A stretch of 64,000 bases of DNA from Variovorax sp. OK212. Lineage in GTDB: Bacteria; Pseudomonadota; Gammaproteobacteria; Burkholderiales; Burkholderiaceae_C. The DNA is taken from positions 62,001-126,000 of the forward strand of contig NZ_FOLP01000005.1 in assembly GCF_900112425.1 (NCBI RefSeq). Direction: 5' to 3'. The notes beneath the pieces are model-generated. The model was not told the origin of the DNA. It saw nothing but the letters and a program-made list of their open reading frames with translations, and ran no database searches. Both the position numbers and the translations under genes were made by a program. Shown here one piece after another: positions 8,461 to 16,728 of the stretch (its first letter is position 1; each line of letters starts with the position of its first letter).

Positions 8461-9390
8461 ATGTCTCTGGCAACGCTCCCCCACCGCCATCCGCGCATCG
8501 TGGACTGGGGCATCCACATCGACCGCACGCCGGCCGCCGGCTGGCTGGCGCTGCAGCTCGCCGCGCTGGTGCCGACCTGGACCTGGATGGTCCAGCGCAT
8601 GCGCGACGGCTCCGACGACCCGATGGGCCTGCTGGCGCTGGTCGCGCTCGCCGCGCTGGCGTGGAGCCGCCGGCGCGAACTGCGCGCCTCGCCGCGCCTG
8701 GGCTGGCTCGCGCTGGCCGGCGCGGGCACCGTGCTCGCGACGGTGCTGCGTACCGGGGTCGGCGGCCTGCCCGCATTGCCGCCGCTCGCGGCCGGCCTGG
8801 TGGCGGTGCTGGCGCTGTCGTGCGGGCTGCTGGCGTTCCTGCCGCGGCGCGTGGCCGCGCTGCCGGTGGCGGGGCTGTCGGTGCTGGCGTTGCCGCTGCT
8901 GTCGTCGCTGCAGTTCTATGCCGGCTACCCGCTGCGGGTGGTGACGGCCGAGGTCAGCCGCTGGCTGCTGTCGCCGGGCTTCGAGGTGGCGCGCGAAGGC
9001 GCGAGCCTGATGGTCGATGGCCGCCTGGTGATCGTCGACGCGCCCTGCTCCGGCGTGCAGATGGTCTGGCTCGGCTACTTCACGGCCTGCGCGGTGGCGC
9101 TGTGGGCCGGCCGCAGTGACCGCGGCTTCATGCGCCGGCTGCCGATGGTCGGCCTGTTCGTGCTGGCCGGCAACATCGTGCGCAACAGCGTGCTGATCGC
9201 CTTCGAGGGCGCCGGCCATCCGCTCGCGCCCTGGGCGCACAACACGCTGGGCCTGCTGGTGCTGGCGGCGGTGTGCGGCGCCATCGCCCGCCTGATGGTG
9301 CCGGTGCGCCCCGCGCCCGAACCCGCCGAAATGCCCATCGAGGGCCTGATCACCACCCAAGGAAGCCGCCATGTCGACACCGTTCTTTGA
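8461..9390 (+). CDS. Exosortase (transmembrane cysteine transpeptidase/protease family)
   Basis: 309 residues, mostly membrane segments. The three residues that define exosortases/archaeosortases are visible: Cys196 in APCSGVQM, Arg241 in GNIVRNS and His260 in PWAHNTLG, each at a membrane edge. Exosortases recognise PEP-CTERM-type tails at the cytoplasmic membrane. The only candidate substrate in the window is the VIT/vWA protein directly upstream. Its 3' end overlaps the next gene by 20 bases, so translation is likely coupled. There is no exopolysaccharide cluster around it, unlike classical EpsH loci. Confidence 0.88.
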   Translation: MSLATLPHRHPRIVDWGIHIDRTPAAGWLALQLAALVPTWTWMVQRMRDGSDDPMGLLALVALAALAWSRRRELRASPRLGWLALAGAGTVLATVLRTGVGGLPALPPLAAGLVAVLALSCGLLAFLPRRVAALPVAGLSVLALPLLSSLQFYAGYPLRVVTAEVSRWLLSPGFEVAREGASLMVDGRLVIVDAPCSGVQMVWLGYFTACAVALWAGRSDRGFMRRLPMVGLFVLAGNIVRNSVLIAFEGAGHPLAPWAHNTLGLLVLAAVCGAIARLMVPVRPAPEPAEMPIEGLITTQGSRHVDTVL

Positions 9391-9940
9391 ACGCTGGTTC
9401 GCCAACCATTTCATCAACCGCATCGGCCACAAGACGGCCTTCGCGCTGGCCATGGTGCTGTGCCTGCTGTGGTCGGCCGCCGCGGCGGTGCGCACGCCGG
9501 GCGAAACCGCCGCGGCCGTCGCGTCGCAGGAATGGCCGCGCGAATGGGACGGCGTTCCGCTGCGCCCGCTGGCGCTGAGCGAGGTCGAGCAGCGCTTTGC
9601 CGACCGCTTTCCCGGCGCCATCGGCCGCATGACCGACGGCACGCAGACGCTGGTGATGCGCGCCGTGGCGCAGCCCACGCGCATGCTGCACCCGGCGGTG
9701 GACTGCTACCGCGCGCTGGGCTACCGCATCGAGCAGGCCCGGCTGGAGCGCGATGCGCAGGAGCGGATGTGGCGCTGTTTTGTTGCGCAACGGCACGGCG
9801 CGCAAAAAATCCGTGTCTGCGAGCGCATCGTCGATGCCCAGGGCACGGCTTTCACTGACACTTCAGCCTGGTACTGGGCAGCGGCCAGCGGCCAGTCGCA
9901 TGGGCCGTGGCAAGCGGTCACAGTGGCGAAACCCCTATGA
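9371..9940 (+). CDS. EpsI-like exosortase-associated protein
   Basis: 189 residues. One N-terminal membrane segment (about 24-40) precedes a periplasmic domain. The stretch HPAVDCYRALGY (about 98-109) resembles the HxxxxCYxxxG signature of the EpsI/DUF3485 proteins that accompany exosortases, where EpsI is fused or adjacent to EpsH. The exact role of EpsI is not known. The gene overlaps the exosortase by 20 bases and is followed 19 bases later by the transglycosylase gene. The product is short for the family, and I infer the assignment from context plus this motif. Confidence 0.75.
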   Translation: MSTPFFERWFANHFINRIGHKTAFALAMVLCLLWSAAAAVRTPGETAAAVASQEWPREWDGVPLRPLALSEVEQRFADRFPGAIGRMTDGTQTLVMRAVAQPTRMLHPAVDCYRALGYRIEQARLERDAQERMWRCFVAQRHGAQKIRVCERIVDAQGTAFTDTSAWYWAAASGQSHGPWQAVTVAKPL

Positions 9941-9959
9941 CGATCTGAGAAACGTGCCT

Positions 9960-11225
9960 GTGAAGAAGACCCTGCGATTTGTGCTTTTTGGCCTGCTGGC
10001 CTTGGTTGTTACTGCGTGTGTAGCTATCTTTTTGATAGTCAAGCTGGCGCTCGCGCCGGCGGCTGGCGAGTGGAGCACCACGGTGAAGGCGGGGCCGCTG
10101 AATTTCGAGATCGGCGTGCCGACGGCGGTGCGCGTGGCCACCTCGCCGTGGTTCGCGCCCTACCTGGACGGCCATTCGCTGGACACCCGCTTCGGCACCC
10201 TGCGCTTCGGCTGGAAGCCGGCCGGCGAGCTGCTCGAGATGCAGTGCGCGCCGTGCAGCGCCGACGTGCAGGCGCTGGGCACCCAGCCCATCAAGGTCGA
10301 ACGCCTGGTCGCCACCGTGAAGCGCGACGGCAACACGCTCAACGGCACCTTCGAGGCCATGCCGCTGAGCACCGACACCACGCCGCTGCAGGGCCACTGG
10401 GACGGCAAGCTCGCGCCGAAGAGCCTGCAGCTCAACGCCAGCGTGCAGGACGCGCCCATCGCGCGCTGGTACGCGGTGCTGGTGCCCACGCTGCCCGAGC
10501 TGCAGCGCGCGCGCATCGGCGGCACGCTGGCGCTGCGCGGCCAGCTCGCGCTGCCCGACGCCACCTTCGCGGTGCAGCCGAACATCAGCCAGTTCACGGT
10601 GGAAGGGCTGGGCACCGAGGCCATGCTGAACGCGCGCACCAGCTGCGGTCCGTCGGCCAGGCTCACCAACGACAGCTGGCTGGCGCGCGCCGTCATCGCG
10701 GCGGAAGACCAGCGCTTCTTCACCCACACCGGCTACGACCTGACCGAGATCCTCGCGTCGATCGACAACAACCAGAAGCCCGGCCAGGTGCGCCGCGGCG
10801 GCAGCACGCTCACGCAGCAGCTGGCCAAGCTGCTGGTGACGGGCAGCGACCGCACCGCCGAGCGCAAGCTGCGCGAGCTGCTCTACGCGGTGGAAATGGA
10901 GCAGACGCTGGGCAAGGCGCGCATCCTGCAGCTGTACCTGGACAACGCACCGTGGGGCGGCAACATCTGCGGCGCCGAGGCCGCGGCGCGCCGCTACTTC
11001 AAGCGCAGCGCGCGCACGCTGGAACCGGCGCAGGCCGTGTGGCTGGCCGCCATGCTGCACAAGCCGCAGGCCGTGCTCGAACAATGGCGGCGCGACGGCC
11101 ACATCGACGCCGACCGCATCAAGTGGGTGGCCGAGGGCATCCGCGGCATCAGCCGGAACCAGCGCGAAGCGCTGCTCAAGGGCGTGGCTGCGGCGAAGTT
11201 CACGGCACCGGAGGCCGCACCCTGA
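9960..11225 (+). CDS. Monofunctional GT51 transglycosylase with a large extra N-terminal domain
   Basis: About 421 residues from GTG 9960 (a GTG at 9954 is also possible). Residues 5-30 form a membrane anchor. Residues 40-230 are a beta-rich region without a clear family, with a Cys pair (MQCAPCS, 94-100), and somewhat like the AsmA-type repeats of envelope proteins. The C-terminal part is a GT51 peptidoglycan polymerase domain: E249-D-Q-R-F-F-T-H-T-G258 with catalytic Glu249, GGSTLTQQ (280-287) and the ELLYAVEMEQ helix (306-315) carrying the second conserved Glu. There is no transpeptidase domain. MtgA-type enzymes are about 230 residues, so the extra 190 are unusual. It is the fourth gene in the exosortase operon. 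Confidence 0.85.
   Translation: MKKTLRFVLFGLLALVVTACVAIFLIVKLALAPAAGEWSTTVKAGPLNFEIGVPTAVRVATSPWFAPYLDGHSLDTRFGTLRFGWKPAGELLEMQCAPCSADVQALGTQPIKVERLVATVKRDGNTLNGTFEAMPLSTDTTPLQGHWDGKLAPKSLQLNASVQDAPIARWYAVLVPTLPELQRARIGGTLALRGQLALPDATFAVQPNISQFTVEGLGTEAMLNARTSCGPSARLTNDSWLARAVIAAEDQRFFTHTGYDLTEILASIDNNQKPGQVRRGGSTLTQQLAKLLVTGSDRTAERKLRELLYAVEMEQTLGKARILQLYLDNAPWGGNICGAEAAARRYFKRSARTLEPAQAVWLAAMLHKPQAVLEQWRRDGHIDADRIKWVAEGIRGISRNQREALLKGVAAAKFTAPEAAP
10021..10050 (+). repeat. Short palindromic element inside the GT51 gene
   Basis: CTATC-TTTTT-GATAG palindrome followed by a GCTGGCGC tail. Similar GCTAT...ATAGC elements occur at 23084-23104 and 24478-24498. It encodes part of the membrane anchor of the transglycosylase (AIFLIVKLAL). 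Confidence 0.45.
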
Positions 11226-11250
11226 GAACCGCAAGAACCATCGAAACCCA

Positions 11251-12024
11251 ATGAACACCGCAGCGCCGAGCGTCACCGACATCGAAGCCATCGAACGGGC
11301 CACCGTCAGCGCGGTCTCGCCCGACCTCACCGAGGAAATCGACGGCTGGCTGCTGCCTTTCTCGGGCGGCACCGTGAAGCGCGCCAGGTCGGCCGTGCCG
11401 CTGCACCGCAGCGCGGTCGAGCCGGCCACGCTCGACCGCATCGAGGACCGCTACGACAGCCGCCAGGTCGCGCCCGCGCTGCGGCTGGCCGACGCGCCCT
11501 GCTTCGAGGGCTTGCGCGCCGAGCTGGAGCGCCGGCACTACGTGGACGACAGCCCGACCTGCGTGCAGGCCGCCTCGACCCAGCGCATGCGCCGGCTGGT
11601 GGCGCCCGGCGCGCCGCTGGCCGACATCGACCGCGCGCCCGACGACGCCTGGGCGGCGCTGTTCCTCGGCGAGGGCTTCGACCCGGTGGACGGCGCCCAC
11701 CGCGTGCGCATGCTGTCGCGCGCCAAGGGCTCGCTCTACGCCAGCGTGCGCGAGGGCGGGCGCACGGTGGCGGCGGGCGCGATGGCCTTCGGCCATGGCT
11801 GGGCCAGCGTGCACGGCATGCGCACCGACAAGGCGCAGCGCGGGCGCGGCCTGGCGGGGCGGGTGCTGGCCGGCTTCGCGCAGGCGGCGCTGGAACGCGG
11901 CTTCGAGCGGGTGTTCCTGCAGGTCGACGCGCAGAACCAGGCGGCGCTGGCGCTGTACCGCCGCGCGGGGTTCGAGACGCGATGGCAGTACAGCTACTGG
12001 CAGCGCCAGCAGTGGCCGCGATGA
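11251..12024 (+). CDS. GNAT family N-acetyltransferase
   Basis: 257 residues. The C-terminal ~80 residues hold the GNAT fold signature: a beta strand with HGMRTDKAQRGRGLAG, i.e. the Q/R-x-x-G-x-G/A acetyl-CoA loop, then the helix and the terminal strand with NQAALALYRRAGF. The N-terminal half (DIEAIERATVSAVSP...) is a second, poorly conserved GNAT-like half. The substrate cannot be read from the sequence. It starts 25 bases after the transglycosylase and may be carried on the same transcript, though its relation to exosortase biology is unclear. Confidence 0.88.
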   Translation: MNTAAPSVTDIEAIERATVSAVSPDLTEEIDGWLLPFSGGTVKRARSAVPLHRSAVEPATLDRIEDRYDSRQVAPALRLADAPCFEGLRAELERRHYVDDSPTCVQAASTQRMRRLVAPGAPLADIDRAPDDAWAALFLGEGFDPVDGAHRVRMLSRAKGSLYASVREGGRTVAAGAMAFGHGWASVHGMRTDKAQRGRGLAGRVLAGFAQAALERGFERVFLQVDAQNQAALALYRRAGFETRWQYSYWQRQQWPR

Positions 12025-12066
12025 TCCGAGTCGAGCCGAGGTGAGCCGAGTTGAATCGGGCCTGGG

Positions 12067-12735
12067 CTAGCTTGCCGCCGGCGGCGCCTCGCCGGCCTCG
12101 AAGCCGAATCGCACATCCTTCAACGCTCGGTCGACCAGATCGACCGGGTCGTCGAAATCCGGCGCCACCTTGATGATGCCGCGCAGGCGCTGGTCGATCA
12201 GCAGGGTCGCCAGCCCGTGCACATAGCCCCAGGCCGCGGTGATGCGCATGGCCTCGGCGGCGTTCAGCGAGACCGGCGCGTCGCCCGGGGGCTCGTCCTT
12301 GGCGCCGATGATCGCGGCCATCACGCGCATCGCCTCGCGCGCCGCCGCGTTGAGCACGGGGCGCTGCATGTCGATCATCTCATTGCGGAACATGAGGCCG
12401 AACATGGCCGGGTTGTCGTAGGCGAAGTGCACGTACGCATGGGCGATGGCGTGGCGCCGATTGCCCAGGTCGGGCGGCTCAGGGTGTGCGGCCGCGGCGT
12501 CGCGCATGGCGTCGCTCAAGCGCGCGTAGCCGACGGCGGCCAGCTCGCTCACCAGGCCGGTCATGTCGCCGAAATGGTGCTTGGGCGCGGTGTGCGACAC
12601 GCCCGCTTCCCGTGCGATCGCCCGCAGGCCCAGGCCGGGGATGCCGTCGCGCAGCAGCACGGCTTCGGCCGCGGCCAGCAGGGCTTCGGGCAGCGAGCCG
12701 TGGTGATAGCGCTTGGTCGGGGCGTCGGTGGTCAT
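12067..12735 (-). CDS. TetR family transcriptional regulator
   Basis: 222 residues. The N-terminus has a TetR helix-turn-helix: YHHGSLPEALLAAAEAVLLRDG followed by the recognition region in which AREAGVSHTAPKHHFGDM can be read (about 42-59). The C-terminal half is a helical ligand-binding domain of the WHG/TetR_C_33 kind. It is divergent from the carotenoid oxygenase. The space between them contains two palindromes built on CCACTGGAAA that overlap the oxygenase promoter, so the regulator probably represses that gene and perhaps itself. The ligand is unknown. Confidence 0.92.
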   Translation of the reverse strand: MTTDAPTKRYHHGSLPEALLAAAEAVLLRDGIPGLGLRAIAREAGVSHTAPKHHFGDMTGLVSELAAVGYARLSDAMRDAAAAHPEPPDLGNRRHAIAHAYVHFAYDNPAMFGLMFRNEMIDMQRPVLNAAAREAMRVMAAIIGAKDEPPGDAPVSLNAAEAMRITAAWGYVHGLATLLIDQRLRGIIKVAPDFDDPVDLVDRALKDVRFGFEAGEAPPAAS

Positions 12736-12771
12736 TCTTGAAAAACAGCGGAAAGGCAGAAGCGCTCAAAA

Positions 12772-12790
12772 ATCTTACCACTGGAAAAAT
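12772..12790. promoter_or_regulatory. Candidate TetR operator 1
   Basis: ATCTTACCA-C-TGGAAAAAT, an imperfect 9-1-9 palindrome just upstream of a -35 element. It shares the core CCACTGGAAA with operator 2. Confidence 0.55.
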
Positions 12791-12793
12791 TTC

Positions 12794-12822
12794 TTGACTT
12801 CGATGGCGAGGCCGGAGATATT
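12794..12822 (+). promoter_or_regulatory. Sigma-70 type promoter of the carotenoid oxygenase
   Basis: TTGACT (12794-12799), 17-base spacer, GATATT (12817-12822). Five of six and four of six bases match the consensus. It is flanked by operator 1 and overlapped at the -10 by operator 2, the usual layout of TetR repression. Confidence 0.6.
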
Positions 12823-12836
12823 TCCACTGGAAAGAT
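12818..12836. promoter_or_regulatory. Candidate TetR operator 2
   Basis: ATATTTCCA-C-TGGAAAGAT, a 9-1-9 palindrome with one mismatch, overlapping the -10 hexamer at 12817-12822. Confidence 0.6.
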
Positions 12837-12849
12837 ATTCGACGACACC

Positions 12850-12947
12850 TTCCACCGTTTCCACCGTTTCCACCGTTTCCACCGTTTCCACCGTTTCCAC
12901 CGTTTCCACCGTTTCCACCGTTTCCACCGTTTCCACCGTTTCCACCG
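12850..12947 (+). repeat. 9-bp minisatellite, 11 copies of TTTCCACCG
   Basis: Ten complete exact copies (12858-12947) preceded by an 8-base copy (12850-12857). The unit begins with TTTCCAC, the left half of operator 2 including its centre. The array ends 17 bases before the oxygenase start codon, in the 5' leader. All units are identical, which suggests recent slippage and variable copy number. Confidence 0.95.
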
Positions 12948-12964
12948 ACCCTCAAGGAGCCCCG

Positions 12965-14389
12965 ATGAACGATGCCATTCCCCGCAGCGCCCCGCCTCCC
13001 AACATGGCGCCGATCGATGTCGAGACCGACGCCGGTCCGCTGCCGCTGAAGGGCGCGCTGCCCGCCGGCCTGCGCGGCACGCTGGTGCGCAACGGGCCGA
13101 ACCCGGTGCGCCCCGATCCCAAGGAGCACTGGTTCGCGGGGGACGGCATGCTGCACGCCTTCAGCATCGGCGACGGCAAGGTGCACTACCGCAACCGCTG
13201 GGTGCGCACGCAGCGCTGGCACGCGGCCGCCGAGGGCCAGGACCTGCCGGGCGGCTTCCAGGAAGCGCTCTTGAACAGCGGGCAGAAGCCGCCGCACGAC
13301 GACGGCTCCGCCAACACCAACGTCATCGGCCACGCTGGCCGCGTGCTCGCGCTCGAAGAGGCGCACCTGCCGGTCGAGGTGGCGTTGCCCACGCTGGCCA
13401 CGCTGGGCGCCAACGATTTCGGCGGCGGCCTGCAAGGCAGCTTCACCGCGCACCCCAAGACCGACCCGAAGACCGGCGAGCTGCTGTTCTTCGGCTACGG
13501 CACGCCGGCGCCGCTGTCCAGTGGCATGAGCTTCGGCGTGATGTCCCGCGAGGGCCGCGTCACGCGCTTCGAGCGTTTCGAGGCGCCCTACGCCAGCATG
13601 GTCCACGACTTCATGGTGACCGAGCGGCACGTGATGTTTCCCATCATGCCGCTCACCGCGAGCATGGAACGCGCGCAGAGCGGCCGCCCGCCCTACGCCT
13701 GGGAGCCAGAGCACGGCACGCGCGTGGGCCTGATGCCGCGCAATGGCAGCACGGCCGACATCGTCTGGTGGCGCGGCCCGGCCTGCTACGTGTTCCACGT
13801 CATGAACGCGTGGGAGGCCGGCGGCAGCCTGTTCGCCGACGTGGTGCAGTTCCCCACGCCGCCGCTGTTTCCGAAGCCCGACGGCTCGCCCGTGAGCGAC
13901 AAGCCGCCGGTGAGCCGGCTGGTGCGCTGGCAGTTCGACCTGTCGAGCCCGGTGCACGAGTTCACGCAGACGCCGCTGGAGGAGATTCCGGGCGAGTTCC
14001 CGCGCATCGACGAGCGCTTTGCCGGCCTGCCCTACCGCCACGGCTGGTACGTGTGCCGCGGCATCGCGCAGCCGAACGAACCGCCGCGCCTCTACGCGGG
14101 GCTGGTGCACGTCGACCACACCACACCGCACCGCGACATGTACCTGTTCCCCGCGCCCGACGTGGTGTCTGAAGGCGTGTTCGTGCCGCGCGCCGCCGAT
14201 GCCGAGGAAGGCGACGGCTGGCTGCTGGCCACCGTGTGGCGCGGCGCCACCGACACCAGCGACCTCGTGGTGTTCGATGCGCGCGCACTGGCCGCCGGCC
14301 CGCTGTGCGTGGCCTCGCTGCCGCACCGCGTGCCGGTCGGCTTCCACGGCAACTGGTTCGCCGCGGGCACGCAAGAAGCGGCGTCATGA
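12965..14389 (+). CDS. Carotenoid oxygenase (RPE65/CCD family)
   Basis: 474 residues from ATG 12965, preceded by AAGGAG at 12954-12959. Upstream codons in the same frame are only the minisatellite. Family members cleave carotenoids, apocarotenoids or stilbenes with a non-haem Fe(II) held by four His. All four are present: His163 (FTAHPK), His214 (MVHDFMV), His278 (VFHVMNAW) and His461 (VGFHGNW). The N-terminal GTLVRNGPNP is also typical. The substrate (carotenoid versus lignostilbene) cannot be decided. Control by the divergent TetR protein is likely. Confidence 0.92.
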   Translation: MNDAIPRSAPPPNMAPIDVETDAGPLPLKGALPAGLRGTLVRNGPNPVRPDPKEHWFAGDGMLHAFSIGDGKVHYRNRWVRTQRWHAAAEGQDLPGGFQEALLNSGQKPPHDDGSANTNVIGHAGRVLALEEAHLPVEVALPTLATLGANDFGGGLQGSFTAHPKTDPKTGELLFFGYGTPAPLSSGMSFGVMSREGRVTRFERFEAPYASMVHDFMVTERHVMFPIMPLTASMERAQSGRPPYAWEPEHGTRVGLMPRNGSTADIVWWRGPACYVFHVMNAWEAGGSLFADVVQFPTPPLFPKPDGSPVSDKPPVSRLVRWQFDLSSPVHEFTQTPLEEIPGEFPRIDERFAGLPYRHGWYVCRGIAQPNEPPRLYAGLVHVDHTTPHRDMYLFPAPDVVSEGVFVPRAADAEEGDGWLLATVWRGATDTSDLVVFDARALAAGPLCVASLPHRVPVGFHGNWFAAGTQEAAS

Positions 14390-14478
14390 GCCTGCGGCCG
14401 GCCTTCGCGCCGCGCGGCCGCCTGCGCGGCTGCACCCCCCGGGTGGCGCCGGGCGTGCGTTAGTGCCACCATGGCCGC

Positions 14479-15375
14479 ATGACGAACGCCAATCACCATG
14501 CCAACCACCCCACCGATCCCGTCGCCACGCCGCGCGGCATCGACCACATCGTGGCCGGTGTTTCCACCAGCGACGGTGACGGCGTCAAGCTCACGCGCGT
14601 GCTGCAGCAGCCGCTGCAGAAGCGCCTCGACCCGTACCTGATGCTCGATGCCTTCGGCAGCGACAACCCGGGCGACTACATCGGCGGCTTTCCCAACCAT
14701 CCGCACCGCGGCTTCGAAACCGTCACCTACATGATCGCGGGCCGCATGCGCCACCGCGACAGCGCGGGCCACGAAGGGCTGCTGGAGAACGGCGGCGTGC
14801 AATGGATGACGGCCGGGCGCGGCCTCGTGCACAGCGAACTGCCCGAGCAGGAAGAAGGGCTGATGGAAGGCTTCCAGCTGTGGCTCAACCTGCCCGCCAA
14901 GGACAAGATGCGCGAGCCCTGGTACCGCGACATCCAGAGCGAGGAGATTCCCGAGTTCACCACCACCGGCGGCGCGCACGTGCGCGTGATCGCGGGCGCG
15001 AGCCACGGCATCGAGGGTGCGGTGCGGCGCGAGCACACCGAGCCGCTGTACCTCGACATCACGCTGCCGCCCGGTGCGGAGTTCGCGCAGCCGCTGCCGG
15101 ACGACCACAACGTGCTGGTCTACGTGTTCCGCGAGTCGGTGTGGATCGCGGGCAGCGAGATCCCGACGCGCCGCATGGCCATCCTGGCCAACGACGCGGC
15201 AAGCGACGGCGTGGTGCTGCGCGCCGGCGCGACCAACCACAGCCCGGCGCGCGCGCTGCTCATCGCGGGCCGGCCGCTGCACGAGCCCATCGCGCAGTAC
15301 GGGCCCTTCGTGATGAACACGCAGGAGCAGGTCAAGCAGGCGGTGCACGACTTCCAGAACGGCAAGCTGGGCTGA
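14479..15375 (+). CDS. Pirin family protein
   Basis: 298 residues with a bicupin pirin layout. The N-terminal metal site is visible in FPNHPHRGFETVTYM and ENGGVQWMTAGRGLVHSE: the His-His-His-Glu set typical of pirin (HPHRGFE and H...E). The C-terminal cupin is of the pirin_C type (DHNVLVYVFRESV). Some bacterial pirins have quercetin 2,3-dioxygenase activity and others modulate metabolic enzymes. The role here is not evident. The start ATG 14479 lacks a strong ribosome site. Confidence 0.92.
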   Translation: MTNANHHANHPTDPVATPRGIDHIVAGVSTSDGDGVKLTRVLQQPLQKRLDPYLMLDAFGSDNPGDYIGGFPNHPHRGFETVTYMIAGRMRHRDSAGHEGLLENGGVQWMTAGRGLVHSELPEQEEGLMEGFQLWLNLPAKDKMREPWYRDIQSEEIPEFTTTGGAHVRVIAGASHGIEGAVRREHTEPLYLDITLPPGAEFAQPLPDDHNVLVYVFRESVWIAGSEIPTRRMAILANDAASDGVVLRAGATNHSPARALLIAGRPLHEPIAQYGPFVMNTQEQVKQAVHDFQNGKLG

Positions 15376-15470
15376 ACCCGCGGGTCCGCGAGCCGAGGCG
15401 GCGCCGCTGTAGTTGCCCGCCTACCGCAAGTCGGCATCGGCCCCGCACGCGGCCCGCCGCGCGGGCTGCC

Positions 15471-15476
15471 TAGATT
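15471..15476 (+). promoter_or_regulatory. Candidate -10 element giving a leaderless transcript
   Basis: TAGATT ends five bases before the ATG at 15482. If this is the -10, the transcript starts at or next to the start codon. No good -35 hexamer is visible. Confidence 0.35.
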
Positions 15477-15481
15477 GCGGC

Positions 15482-16555
15482 ATGACCCCCACGATCCGAA
15501 AAGGACAGGCGCCCGAAACGCTGCAGCGCGCCGAGTTCCATGAACGCTTCATGCAGCCCTTCCAGGACCCGGCGTTCCAGGCCGAGGCTGGTTCGCTGCA
15601 TCGCATCGAGCTGATTGCGTGGGAGGCCTACCAGGAAGGCCGCAAGGCGCCGGTCACGCGCAAGGCGGGCCCGGGCTACGCCGACCCCGACTACGACCTG
15701 TCGGTCGACTGGCTCGAGGCCAAGGCGCGCATCGACGCAGCGCAGGCCGCCTGGGGCCAGCCGCAGACGCGCTCGCGCGTGCTGCTGGTGAACGGCTCGC
15801 CGCGCAACGACGGGACCTGTCCCGGCGAGATCTCCAAGACATGGCGCCTGGCCGAGCTGGCGCGCGAGGTGCTCGAGGGCAGCGGCATCCAGGTCGACCT
15901 GCTCGACCTGAGCCTGGTCACCTCCGAATACGGCCGGCAGATCCATCCGTGCAAGGGCTGCGTTTCCACCGCCATGCCGCTGTGCCACTGGCCGTGCAGC
16001 TGCTACCCCAACCACTCGCTGCGCCAGACTGGCGACTGGATGAACGAGATCTACGAGCGCTGGGTGGCCGCGCACGGCGTGATCCTGCTCACGCCCACGC
16101 ACTGGTACCAGGCCACCAGCCCGCTGAAGCTGATGATCGACCGCCTGGTGTGCGCCGACGGCGGCAACCCGGACCCCAGCAGCACGCACGGCAAGAAGCC
16201 CGAGGAAGCCAAGGCGCTCGAGCTCGAAGGCTGGGGCTACCCCAAGCACCTGGACGGGCGCGCCTACGGCGTGGTGGTGCACGGCGACGTGGCCGGCATC
16301 GAGAGCCTGCGGCGCAACCTGTGCGACTGGCTCGACTGGATGGGCCTGGTCGACGCCGGCATGCAGTCGCGGCTGGACCGCTACATCGGCTACTACGAGC
16401 CCTACGCCACCAGCCACGACGAACTCGACGCCGATGCCGACGTGCAGGAAGAAGTGCGCAACGTGGCGCGTGCCGTCGCGCGCGCGGTGGGCGAGCTGCG
16501 CGCGGGCACGCTGCAGGCACCCGACCGCGGGTTGAAGCGGCCGCGGGCGAAGTAG
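15482..16555 (+). CDS. Flavodoxin-like NADPH-dependent FMN reductase family protein
   Basis: 357 residues from ATG 15482. After ~95 residues, a flavodoxin-like domain starts with VLLVNGSPRNDGTCPGEISK, the phosphate-binding loop for FMN. A Cys-rich segment (HPCKGCVSTAMPLCHWPCSC, about 156-175) follows where related flavoproteins (iron-sulfur flavoproteins) bind metal or iron-sulfur clusters, and LLTPTHWYQATSPLKLMIDR forms the second FMN loop. It is probably a cytoplasmic oxidoreductase with unknown substrate. Whether the five Cys bind a cluster is inference. The 95-residue N-terminal extension is not recognisable. Confidence 0.85.
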   Translation: MTPTIRKGQAPETLQRAEFHERFMQPFQDPAFQAEAGSLHRIELIAWEAYQEGRKAPVTRKAGPGYADPDYDLSVDWLEAKARIDAAQAAWGQPQTRSRVLLVNGSPRNDGTCPGEISKTWRLAELAREVLEGSGIQVDLLDLSLVTSEYGRQIHPCKGCVSTAMPLCHWPCSCYPNHSLRQTGDWMNEIYERWVAAHGVILLTPTHWYQATSPLKLMIDRLVCADGGNPDPSSTHGKKPEEAKALELEGWGYPKHLDGRAYGVVVHGDVAGIESLRRNLCDWLDWMGLVDAGMQSRLDRYIGYYEPYATSHDELDADADVQEEVRNVARAVARAVGELRAGTLQAPDRGLKRPRAK

Positions 16556-16728
16556 GAGATCGACATGGGCAGGCCCATGCGGTCGATGCCCGCGCCGCGC
16601 GGCTCATCAATCGGTTCATCAATCTTTACGCAAGCTCACGCTGGGCTAACGGGCGCGATACAGAGGTCTTCCACACTTCGTCTCACCTGCTGCCCATCGG
16701 CGGCAGTCTTCGAAAGGAAGCACTTCTC

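Noticed and set aside
12850..12947. CRISPR-like array
   Set aside because: The unit is 9 bp and units abut without spacers; no cas genes are present.
12713..12964. Extension of the carotenoid oxygenase frame through the minisatellite (repeated Val-Ser-Thr)
   Set aside because: The promoter and operators lie within this stretch, and AAGGAG with ATG 12965 is a good start.
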